NCBI GenBank assembly: GCA_016748015.1
Contig: JAAOMT010000575.1
Location: 23,298-87,297, forward strand
DNA: 64,000 bases
From: Geosiphon pyriformis
Taxonomy: Eukaryota; Glomeromycota; Glomeromycetes; Archaeosporales; Geosiphonaceae
Direction: 5' to 3'
Shown here: positions 34,120 to 45,267 of the stretch, in pieces
Numbering within the stretch: the stretch's first letter is position 1
Layout of the letters: the number at the start of each line of letters is the position of its first letter
The notes under the pieces: model-generated
Databases searched by the model: none
What the model was told of the DNA's origin: nothing
Seen by the model: only the letters and a program-made list of their open reading frames with translations
Translations under genes and position numbers: made by a program

Positions 34120-35175
34120 CTATTATTTTCTTTGCTGGTAAATTTTTCAATTTTGGCAATTGGTGCATATGCCATTTGTTGTTGTAGCAGTTGTTAAAAT
34201 GGTTGCTGCAATTGTTATTGATGTGGTAATTATGGTTGTTGAATTCTTTCAATTGGTGGCTGATTGATCACATTTATTGGAGGTAAGTTTTGTTGATTAA
34301 TTATGTTGGAGTTTGAATCATTCTAATTTTAGGAAGTTTAAAGATTTGAAGTTTCAATTTCTGGATTTTCTAAAATTGGGTTTTGCTGAGTTTGAACATT
34401 TGGAGTTTCAATTTCTGGGTTTTTGACAATTGGGTTTTGGTAATTGAATTTCTGATTGTTATTTTTTTTTTTCTGATTCTGTTACTTCTCAAGGACTTAC
34501 AATTCCAAAATTTGGTGGAGGTAGTGGTAATCAAAATCTTGATAGTATTGGTAATCATAATTTAAATCTCTCAAAATATTTGCTATAGGTTCCTAATAGA
34601 TCAGTTTTTAATTGTTTATTTTGAAATAGTATTTGTGCTAATAGAGTTTTCATGTTTGATGTGGATACACCTGCTGATAAAATATTGATAGTGCTTCTGG
34701 GTGTATAGTAATATGATAGATTGGTTGGTAATTCAATTCTTGTTTTCTTTCAAGTAGATAATTGTATCCTCTAGGATGTTACTATTGGTGTTTGTAGTTT
34801 TTTTTTACTTTTATTTGCATAGATAATTGGATATCTTTGCTGAATATAGGTTTTAATTTCTTTATTGATTTCAGTAAGGATTGCTGTAAAATTATAATTT
34901 ACTAGTAGGCTGGTATTTTGGATTAATTTATTGTAGAAATTTCCTTTGGCTAAGTCAGTTTCTATTGATACTTCTAACAAATAGAAAATTTTTTTATTGA
35001 TGTAGAAATTGAAAGCTGATTCTGCTAATAGATGGTTGCTGGTTAATTCCAAGTGTTGACAGTAGTGTTGGAATAAAAATTTGGTGATTCCTAGATGGTT
35101 TGTCCTTATTCTTTTTGGTTCTGCCACTTTTGGATGACTGCTGTTGGTATTGGTTCTCTGCAAAATTATATCTTA
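34120..35175 (-). pseudogene. Ty3 Gag, N-terminal part
   Basis: In element sense this lies between the primer binding site and the nested LTR. The open piece 34771-35163 encodes a basic N-terminal domain (GITKFLFQHYCQHLELTSNH, IQQRYPIIYANKSKKKLQTP). Downstream come a Gln/Pro/Asn-rich linker (QQPF, PPINVINQPPIERIQQP) and MAYAPIAKIEKFTSKENN at the LTR border. Stops interrupt it several times. The role of the N-terminal domain is unknown; it may be a matrix-like region. Confidence 0.7.
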
Positions 35176-35187
35176 CAGGGAGCACCA
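35176..35187 (-). other. Primer binding site of the Ty3 element
   Basis: In element sense TGGTGCTCCCTG starts two bases after the LTR end (TGTAACA). It begins with TGG, complementary to the CCA end of a tRNA. The tRNA was not identified. Confidence 0.7.
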
Positions 35188-35189
35188 AA

Positions 35190-35738
35190 TGTTACAAATG
35201 ATTATTTAGGGTCTTAAATCAAATAACAAACCCGTAATTTGATGCTTAATAACTTGAATAATAATGTTGATTTGTAAAGATTGATTATTTAAAGGTTTGT
35301 GGTTGAGTTTTTTGTATAATAAACAGAGATTCAATAGCATTTCAGTAGTTTCTTGGAATTACAATTCTATCAAATTTTTTTCTCAGCATGGTGGCCAGTA
35401 ATCTGGCAAAGATGCCCTTTTGGTAAGCTATCTTTAAATTCTTAATTCTATACCCTTCTTTTGAGGTCTTTTACTAGGCTATTCTTGACATCAATAATTT
35501 AATGCTTAATCTTCAATTAATTAATAAATACAAAAAAATAAAAAAGATAATGAAAAGATAATGAAAATAAGCCAAGGTAATTGCAAATTAGTATTCCATC
35601 AATAGTTGTGATCAAGAGTTATTGTTCTAGTGTGATTAAGTATCAGTTACTATCAACACTTCATATTAATAGTAAAAAATAGATTGTGATAGTGAATAAT
35701 TATTTATTGATATTTGTGAATAGAAAGATTGTTTAGAT
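35190..35738 (-). repeat. 5' LTR of the Ty3 element, truncated
   Basis: It begins TGTTACAAATGATTATTTAG like the other LTRs and follows them to about 35738 (AATAATTATTTATTGATATT and GAAAGATTGTTTAGA). The remaining 220-300 bases, including the tandem-repeat section and the outer terminus, are missing. The DNA beyond is AT-rich spacer next to LINE copy A. Confidence 0.8.
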
Positions 35739-35816
35739 AGTATGTCTTTTATTATTAATAATTATAGTAATTTGTTTTTTTATAATTAAAATAGTATTTA
35801 AATAATTTTTGGTTTA
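35739..35816. other. AT-rich spacer
   Basis: Short unassigned AT-rich DNA between the truncated LTR and the (ATT)n tail of LINE copy A. Confidence 0.5.
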
Positions 35817-35851
<35 letters not shown>

Positions 35852-38800
35852 ATACAGCATAATTATTATTTAGTATACAAAAACAAACTAATTAAATTCA
35901 ACTAAATATAGCTCATATATTTATTATATATACTTATATAAATCTCTGCACTATTATTTATACTTAAAAAAAAAATATGCCTATATAAATCAAAATTAAT
36001 TGTAAAAAACTTAATAAAACCAATTAAATAAATTATTTTAGTTAACAAAAAACCAAATTGGTCACAAAAGTCATCAAATGAGATTTTTTTATTATTAACT
36101 GGACCACTTTTTTCTATATTTACTTTAAACTTTAATATAAACAACTATAACATATTATAATGCTTTTTGGCTAAATAACAAATAAAATTAACCACTATTA
36201 ACATAGTTTTTTTATTATTATTAAAGACCATCACAGCTTTATTAATATTATTTTTGAAAACAAAATCTTTACACAAGATTGTATACAATTCAACATCAAA
36301 AATATCCAAAAAAAAAGCATATAACACCAGTAAAAACAATAAAAAACAGATTATTAATAAAGATTTTTACAATTTTATATAATTACATAAGATGTTTAAA
36401 CATATAAAAACATTCTTTGAACATATAAAAACATGCTTCAACAATTTAATATTATCATATGTTAAACATAAAACACTTAAGTAATTTTTATTATAAAGCT
36501 TTTTTTTAATTATAACTGGCAGTTTTCTATAAATCATCTTTATCAAAAATGTACAAAAAAAATGAAAATCCAAATTCCAAATTATAGCAGTGCAATCTCA
36601 ATCTATGTTTTAGATAAATAAGTTATCTAAAACATTAGCATTAGAACTTGTTTTCTATTAAACACAATAAATAATCTGAAAAACATTATAAATAAAATAA
36701 TAAACATTGTTTAAAACAATCAAATTATTAGCCACAATAAATTTTTTTCGAATTTTCACAGAAAAAACCAAATAAAACTGTGCTATATTACATACAAGAG
36801 CATTTGTTTAGTTTTTTCAGTATTTTTTAAATGGTTTTTGACTTTCATCTACTTTACTGTAATGTTTTTAAACTTAATCAAATTAATTATATAGTATTTT
36901 TTACCCAAAACTTATTTTTGTAATTTAGCTATAAAGCTAAAATTCCAAAATACATATATTTATAACTATATAGCAGTTTATATACAAAACTATTAAGCAA
37001 AAAAAAGAACACACTCTAAAACCAAAGCAATCATCTGTAATTTTAACATTATAAAAACAGCAACTCATATATTTTAACATTCATACCTATTTTAATTTTT
37101 GAAAAATAAATAGCTATTTTATTAACTATCTTTATAATATCTAAATTTTTTAATAAACTATTAGTATAAACATTTATTACTCCTGTTTACAACTTATATA
37201 AGCATTTCCAAATATCTATAAAGTCTATTAAATTGAAAAAATCTGAATAGTCAAAGCTAAAGACAATTTTATTAGCATTAACAAAAAAATTACTTATGTA
37301 TATTAACATTTTTTCAAACTATACTGGCATTAAATCTCTAGAACTCAATTTTTTCTAATAATAAAAAGTTTTTCAATTCATAATTAATCTATGTTTATTT
37401 AATAATTTGTTTTTAAAAACAATATTAAAATATTTTAAAGAATTAACTATCTCAAAATAATAGAAATTACCCAAAATTTTGAACATTAAATAATAACCAA
37501 AACTATAGAATACACTAGACAAATTATTGACTATAGAGATTTTGGTATTTAAAAAAATTTTTACCATATTTACCAAGAAATTATTCACAAAACTGACTTT
37601 TAATTTAATTAAATACTATAATAGATTTATAGATATTTAATCTAAAATCTGTAAATTCAAAAACCAATACTTAAGCAACCAGCCAACATTTTTTAAAATA
37701 TTAGCAAAATTAATGCTAAAATTAACTTTATTTTTATTTGTTTTTATTTAAAAAATTTCAATCTGTACAGAAATAGATAATACATTGTTTTATTAAAAAA
37801 ATTTTTAACAAATTAGTTTTAAATCTGAGTTTTTTTTTATTATAACATTTAATTTTTAATATACTTTCTTAGACACAAAATTAAACTGTATACAATAACC
37901 AATTATGGGCTGCAAAACTACTAAAACCAAATATAAAAACTATTTGTTTAATAATGTTTTTTTAAGAACCAAATTTGAAAAATATTTAACATCTGAATAT
38001 ATTTTAATAAGACTTAACTTTAATATATTCTTAATTAACAAAAAAAATTCTTAAATATCTATGAGATTTGTTACACTAAGTAATAAAAATTAATAAACTA
38101 CTAATATGTAAAAAAACACTTGGAATTCTCTGGTTAATAGAAATAATCACTGTTTTATTATTATTAATAGAAATATTATTAATCTTAAAAAATTTACTAA
38201 CAATATCTAAAATATACTGAGTTAAAATTTGGTTATTATTAATCTAAATTGTGTTATTAACAAAAGTACCAGCTATAAAAAATAAAAATTTTTTTTACTA
38301 ATCTCTATTTTGTTCATTTTTGTCATAAAATTTTTATTAATCTTATATCTATACAAGTGTTCTTGTCTTTTTACTTTACACAAAAAAAATTATAAAAAAT
38401 TTTCCACAAAAGTAGTAAGAAAACTTTACTTTAATTCAGCCCATTATGTATTTTATAGCCATCTAAAAGACCAAAATCAGTTATCATTCTGTTGATTCTG
38501 TTTATGTGTATATTTCTAAAGAAATTAACAAATTTGTTACAAATTTTGACATGCTTTAAACTAGCTTTTAAGTAATATTATCTAACTGAATTATATGTCT
38601 TACACATATTCTGCAAAATCAACCAAAACTTTTAGCTCTTTTCTAAAGCATTTTTTACAATTAAACCAACAGCAAACACAAAAAACTGAGTTATAGTACT
38701 TTTTAAAACCAAAAAATTATTATTACAAAAAACATTAAACTTACTATTTATAAAATTTAGAGATTATTAAAACTTATGCCTTTTTCCAAAGAACCAAAAT

Positions 38801-41800
38801 ATTATTAAGAGATAAACATAAATTAAATAAATCTAGAAATCATTTTAACACAGTTTTGTTACAGTGCTTCCAAAGTTTATTTGATATATTAAACAGTTTA
38901 ACAGCTTTGCTATCAGATAAACTATTGATAACCAGAACTAATTTTTGTAATTTGACTTTATATATAATCCTAAAAAATGTATTATCATTTTTATAGACCA
39001 AAAGTAAATATTGTTAAAGTTATAGACTAAATAATTTCTAAGATACAACTTTTTTTTTTATTTATTTTTCTATGATTTCATTAATCTTACTTCTATTTTT
39101 ATTTAGTTTTAAAACCAAATTCTCTTTAAAAACCAAGTAATTTAAAATAACTTTGTAAAAGAATTGTTCTAAAACACTTTTAATTATCTATCTTTTGTTT
39201 GAACAAAGATTTTTTATATACTGCTCAATTATTTTCTTTATTAATGCATTTTTTGTTGTCTTAGACTTATGGTATTTAGATTTTCTATATTTTTCCTAAC
39301 TATTAATAAATAATTAATAATAGCTATTATATTTATATTTTTTTGGACTATCTTTATAATCTTGAAAGCCTTTGTATTATTAACAGTTAACCAAATTTTG
39401 ATAAAATAATCAAATTTAAACATATTTTCCAAGCTTAAACTTTTTACAATCTTAGCAACAAGTAATTTTAACTTAAAAAACTTTGATGATTATTTGTTTT
39501 TTAAATAATTAAACTTATTATACTATTGTTTAAAAAATATTTCATTAGCTAAACTCACTATTATTTTTTTTAATATCTTTTATATTTTATTTAAATTACC
39601 AAAACTTTTAGCTTTCAAGAATCTATTACATAATTTCAATAATTTATTAGAAAAACACTTTTTAAAGCATGTTTATTTGATCTTATTTGCATTATTTATC
39701 TTGAATTTTTAGCAATTTTTATTAGTTTGTTTGCACATACTATTTAAATAAACATTTAAAAAACCATTTAGGCCAACCAAAACCAAAACTGTCTTGTAAT
39801 TAGTGTTAAAAAAGTCAGATACAAAGTTAATTCTATAACTAACAATCATAAATAACAAATTTTTACTTATAAAAATGTAGTCTATAATTTTTTTAACACT
39901 TTTAAAGTTATTTTAAGTTGAAATTTTAACTAAAAAATACCCACCAAAAAAATTAACCAAATTTAAATTCTTACAAAACTTAAAACTTGTACTTTTTTAG
40001 ACTTATTTTTATTGAAATTTTTACTTAAAACCACAAAAATATTAGAGTTAATTGCTTTAATAATAGAAAAATTGATTTTTAATGCTTAATCAAATCTAGT
40101 TTTAACAGAAACACAAATATACAAATCTAAAATTATAATTAAAAGTTTATTCTTGAATAAAAACTGTACTAAAATAATTTGACCAAAAATCTTCTTTACT
40201 TTTGAAACATATTAAGCCAGAAAATTGTTTATAATAATAGTTATTTCAATACCAAAAAAACTTTTAATTAAACCAGATGCCAAAATTTGCACTTTATTAA
40301 ACTTGTTTATAATACATAATCTAATATTTGATTTAAATTTTATTTTTTGTAATAATAGAAATTATATTATTTAAGTCTATATATTAATAAATAATATTAT
40401 TTTGTTTAGCAAAAACATTAATACTTTGAATATTACATATAGCAATTTTTCAGAACAGTTTAGTTATTGCTAAGTAGAAGTGTTCAAACTGAAATTCTTA
40501 TTTTTTACTTTGATCAATAGACTTATAACTATTTTTAACAGATTATTTATATTGTCTTTCAACTTAAAAACAATTAACAAATCAAAAAACTTTATTTCTG
40601 TAATAGTTTTATACTAGTGGTCACATTCAAACTTTTACTCATCACTGTATTTATTTTTTAATTTTGTAATAAAAAGGTTACCAATAGATAATATTTAAAT
40701 TTAGGCTGAAAAACTGTTAATCTAAGTATATTTAATCTCTTAACCAACTTATCAACTTGCTCTATAAAATTGATAAAACTGTACTCAAAAACAGTAATTC
40801 TTTTACTTATTTTTAATATAACCAGCAGAAGAGGTTTTTTTTCTAAAAAAAAGCCAATCTTTAAAAAACTATTTTATATAAGAAAAAAAAAATACAAAAA
40901 CCTACTGGTAATCTAAGCACAAATAATTAGTAATAAGCCAGTTTAGTACAAATTTACATTTTTAAAAACTAAAATAGAATCAATAGCAGCTTTTTTTAAT
41001 GCTTTATTAGTAAAATAAACAATTATATATTGATTACATTTATATAAACTTGAGTTACAGCCAATAAAACAAGTTTTTTTATAATATAATGTCAACAAAT
41101 CAAAAAAATTATAAACAATAATGCTAACTAGTAAGATATACAACAAAGCCCAATGTTAATTCTTAGATATTCATATTTATTTATTATTAACAGCTTTGAC
41201 TATATACACAAAATTTTTACCTATAAAAACTGATCACTTAGCCAAAACCAAATCAATTATATTAACAAATTTAAACTCAATTAAGACTTTTTGTCAAAAA
41301 CCAATAAGCTGTATCTTAATAAAAACAATTTTACCAAACTTAAAAAACACTGATTTCATAGCTAATTTGAGAAAATCAACTAGAATTTTTTTGATAATTA
41401 TTTTTTAATTTGTATAATTGTTTGTTTTTTAATATTAACAACAGCTTATTTTCAAAAATTTTATCAGGCATTACAGAAAGTTTAATATTCAATATGAAAA
41501 TTTTTTTAAATTAAAATTCTTAATTTTTTTGTTTTACAATTTAACTAATAGCAATTTTTAGAAATCATCAAACTTAAGCACTAAAACACTAATATGTCTT
41601 TATTATTACTTAATTTATTAAAAAAAAAGCATATTTAATAGCTGTTCTAAATATATATTCTAGTTTGCATCTTTTTTAGAGTTGTATTATTTATTATATT
41701 ATTTATTTCAAAAGTATTTAAATTTATGTAACTTGTTTTCTCTGCAATTGTGTTTTTTATGTTTTTTATATTTGATACTTTACTAATACTAGTTTTTTTA

Positions 41801-42150
41801 CTATATACTTTACTATTTTAAGATTTCTTATAATTATTTTTATTAGCTTATATTATGTTAATAAATAGAAAGCCAGCTAACAAGTTTATTATATTGTTAA
41901 TAGCTTTAAATTTTTTCAGCTTTTTGTATGAAAGACTATAAGAGTAAATACTTTTAATAATTTTTTTTTTTAATGCCAAACTGGATTTTCAATTCAGCTG
42001 AACTAAAACCAAAACTACTAACAAAAGAATTTATTAATTCTATAGTAGCAAATAAAAGTGTAATAAAAAAAATAACTGTAAAAACAAAAAAAAAAAAGAA
42101 AAAAAAGTATATTTCTTTAACTATTTTATATTTTTACTATAATTAAAAAA
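35817..42150 (-). mobile_element. LINE copy A, near full length, heavily decayed
   Basis: In sense direction the 5' end lies near 42150, and the region matching the start of copy D (about 56340-56460) reads from about 42080 down. Recognisable pieces are the ORF1 region before the knuckle (FTNKALKKAAIDSILVFKNV, open 40943-41146), an ORF2 piece at 39241-39432 (MENMFKFDYFIKIWLTVNN, matching copy D GNMFEVDYFVKIWSILDD), the pre-RNase H region at 37373-37588 (VNMVKIFLNTKISIVNNL), and the C-terminal region at 36145-36573 (MIYRKLPVIIKKKLYNKNY, LYTILCKDFVFKN). The 3' tail ends in an (AAT)n run, written as ATT on the plus strand at 35817-35849. Almost every frame is broken and the copy is much more AT-rich than B, so it is the oldest or most mutated full-length copy. 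Confidence 0.82.
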
Positions 42151-42469
42151 TCAATAAAAAAAAGAGTTTTTACTTTTTTAGTTTAATACTTGTAAAAAAT
42201 ATAATGAATATATTGAATATTTTAATTTAAAAAATAATTATTTATATTAATTAATACTATTTTTGTTTTAAAAATAATATATTTATTTATAACTAATTTT
42301 GTTAATTTTTAAATTAGTATTATTATAATAAATAATTAATTAGATTATTTATAATATTTTTTAAGTTATATATAATAAAAAAATTAATTATTAAAGATTA
42401 TTTTATATTAATTTTATAAGATATAAAATTATTATTTAAAACCTTGTTAATTATAAATAGTTAAAAAAA
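42151..42469. other. AT-rich spacer between head-to-head LINEs
   Basis: About 320 bases of nearly pure A/T between the 5' ends of copy A (minus) and copy B (plus). No motif was recognised. Confidence 0.5.
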
Positions 42470-42603
42470 ACTTCTTTCTTTCCTTCATCCCAAATTCCTA
42501 AAAAGAGTCAAAAGTTTTTTGAAAAAAGTTTTTTACAATTTAGTACAATAAATTTAAACTCTTTATTCTTGACTATGAGATCACTGTTGGCTGTAGTATT
42601 GCT

Positions 42604-44377
42604 GTGATGAAGATGACTACTAAAGTTTCTGGTTTTAGTGGTGGTTTTAGACCTGTTTTTCTAAGAAAGAAAGAAAGAAGTGGTATTTTAGAAGATGATT
42701 CTGGTGGTAAAAGTATTGGTCTTAAAGTTCAAAATAATTGCTCATGGGGTTCTGAGACTGGTGACACCACCAAGTCTGAAAGTATTGACATGAAGAAGAA
42801 ATTTTTGGTGAAAGAAACCAGTTTTGATTATGGTGAAAGTGGTGTTCTTGCTAAGGAAGATAATGATCAAACACCTATGGACTCAAAAATCAAAATCATT
42901 AAGAAAAATTAATTTCTCACCAAACTGTGATGATGATGATGTGCTTTTAGATGCCCCACTGGTACTCCCTCCTCCTTTGAAAAACCTGGTCAACATTTCT
43001 GTTAAAAAATTTTTTACTCTAGATATTAGTTTGGACAATGTTGTTGGAAATTCAGTTCAGAAAAAACTTGTGGTAGTTAGAAAGCTGTTTTCAAAAATCA
43101 ATGGTTTTGGGGGGGCCTCTGCCCCCTCAAAATTTGCTAGAATCATCAGGATAACATTCACTTCTGAATTGAGTTTGGTGCAGGCTTCCAAAAAAACTAA
43201 AGATGTGAAAATCTTAGTAAACACCAATCTTAAGAAATCAACTGATTGTTCAGATTAGACTGTGGTGATAAAGAAAATTCTAGTTAGAATTTTGGCTGAA
43301 GCTATACATACTGCACTTTCTGTATTTGGTTCTGTTGTGTCAATCAAGATGCAGTTAATAGAACTATGGCAAAAGACTGTAATAGAGTTTGCCCAATCAA
43401 ATCAGGCTGATTTGGTCACAGCTTGATGGTCTATTTTAATTGAAAAAGATGCTGTGAGAGTGGCCAAAGCTAATTTGGACAAAGAATTATGAGATATGAG
43501 AGATCAGCATAGGGCTTTGCTCTATATACTTTCAATGGGCACCAATGTTTATGATATCTAAGACTTTATTGACTCTGTGGGTGGGAAAACGTGTGTCATT
43601 GATTAACACTCTGTTACATATGTCCAAGGCAGGTGTGCTGTTATTTGTTTTGACTTTGCTGCTTCAGTTAGTGCTATTATGGAGACTACACCTGTCTTAA
43701 AGGGCATTAATTTGCACTGGTCTTATCTGAGTTCTGCTAAGTGTACCAAATGTAAGAAATTGGGTCATACTTCTTTGAACTGTTTTGTAAGTGAGAAAGT
43801 TTTTCCTGGTGGTCCATCTCACAAAATATTGTCAGACGATGATAAAAGCTGACTGGCTTCTATTTATGCTAGATGCTCTGCTCCAATTTCCTGTTCTGTT
43901 TCTTTTGGTGGTACCTTCTGGGCCAATATCATTGGTGGGTCTTCATTCTCTCCTCTCTCTGCACACAATGGCTCAGCTGCTTCTGGTTTCTCTTTAGAGA
44001 TGAAACCTACCCTGCAAGTGTTTTTGGAATTAAATAATAAGTTTGCCGCACTTGAGCACAGTCTCGCTAGCTTCACAGAGTGTGTGGATAAGCTGGCTAA
44101 GAGATTGGATTCACCCGGACCAGCAGTTTCTCAGCTTAGCCCTGGATATCAGCTATTGGTGACTCCTTTATCACAAGATCAAGAGGTGGATGTAGTAATA
44201 TGTAAGGATTCAGATATAGCCACTAGTGGTGGGATTGTTGCAGATGCAGTGGGTTTCGATGCTTCTGTTATTTCGAAAATAGAGAAAACATTAAAGAATC
44301 TTTCTGTTACAGTTATAAGTCTTTTAGCTAAAATGGAAAATGATAGTTCAGTTCCTGCTATTCGTTCCTCCCAATAA
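42604..44377 (+). pseudogene. LINE B ORF1 (RNA-binding protein with zinc knuckle)
   Basis: Open pieces are 42604-42912, 42824-43258 and 44000-44377, joined by frameshifts and stops. The order is a basic/acidic N-terminus, a conserved block (KLFSKINGFGGASAPSKFAR), an RRM-like region (AEAIHTALSVFGSVVSIKMQ, ALLYILSMGTNVYD, GKTCVID), a CCHC knuckle CTKCKKLGHTSLNC at 43742-43783, a Ser-rich linker, and a C-terminal coiled coil (LELNNKFAALEHSLASFTEC, then VDKLAKRLDSPGP). ORF1 proteins of LINEs bind the element RNA. At least five stops (for example in LVTA-stop-WSIL) break the frame. Confidence 0.82.
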
Positions 44378-44389
44378 GTAAGTTGATAT

Positions 44390-45255
44390 AGAAATTTAGT
44401 ACATGTAATATCTGGGGCATCAATGTTCTTGCCAAGTAGGTGGATGTTGTGTGTTGACACATGAATTTTGGTAGTGTGGTGTCTTTTATTACAGAAACTA
44501 AATTGAGGTCCAGCATCAAGCCATAGATTGCTAATAAGTTTGAGGGTGTGCATATTTTTACGTCAGGTCTGGATAAAGGTTTTCTTGGTGCTAAGATGAC
44601 TGTTATCATGAACAATTCTTTGGCTTGATATGTGTCTAAGGTTGAGGAAATGTCTGGTTGGGTTATTTTAGTGTAACTTTTGTTTAAGAGCAAGCTTTCA
44701 ATGACAGTTCTGGGTTTGTACATTGGTGTCTCTTCTGGGACTAGATTTGGTCAGACTTTGGAGATGAACTCTTTGATTGCAAAGACTGTTAACTCTAGTA
44801 TCTTTGTGGTTCTGAGTGGAAATTTTAATGAAGATGGGTATGGGAGAAGTGCAACTTTCAAGTTCTGTTTAAATTTGGGTTTGGTCAACTTGTTTGCCAA
44901 CCATTAATTGTTAAAGGCTTCCATATAAAGCAACTCAAGAGGGGTTGAGAAGACAATTGATTACATTTTTATCAGTGGGAACTTATTATCTGCTGTTTCA
45001 GGTCATCAGATATGCTCTACTTCTGGTTTTTTTGACACAGATCATAAGGCCATTTTGGTCTTGATTGGCTTGGGTAGACTTTTGGATACTTGTTTAAACA
45101 GCTTGCACAAACAGACAAACAAAGATTGTTGGAAGTTTAAAATCAAAGATGCTAATAGACCCAAGTGGACTGGATTTAGGGATTGCCTTTCTGCCAAGCT
45201 TTTGGTGGTTGCTGATAATTTTCTTGGTGCTGAGACTTATGATAATGTGAATACT
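44390..45255 (+). pseudogene. LINE B ORF2: AP-like endonuclease domain
   Basis: In order: CNIWGINVLAK, SFITETKLRSSIKP (Glu of the ETK motif kept), FTSGLDKGFLGAKMTVIMNN, VLGLYIGVSSGT (YxP/xS block), VVLSGNFNEDGYG (canonical GDFN, with Asp changed to Asn), TIDYIFISG, and FDTDHKAILV (Asp-His of the last motif kept). This is the EEP-fold nuclease that nicks the target DNA. Several Trp and Gln codons are stops. The Asp-to-Asn change in GDFN would abolish activity. Confidence 0.85.
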
Positions 45256-45267
45256 ATATGAACAATC

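Larger units (their letters stand above)
25216..35738 (-). mobile_element. Ty3/gypsy LTR retrotransposon with a dUTPase-like domain, inactive
   Basis: In element sense (right to left) the order is: 5' LTR (35190-35738, truncated), primer binding site, Gag, zinc knuckle, protease, dUTPase-like domain, RT, RNase H, integrase, a short terminal ORF, polypurine tract and 3' LTR (25216-25979). RT-RNase H before integrase places it in Ty3/gypsy. Many stops and frameshifts break every module. An 875-bp solo LTR is nested in gag (33245-34119). The sense strand is A/C-rich, the opposite of the LINEs downstream. Whether the two outer LTRs belong to one insertion is inferred from orientation and continuous gene order. 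Confidence 0.85.
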
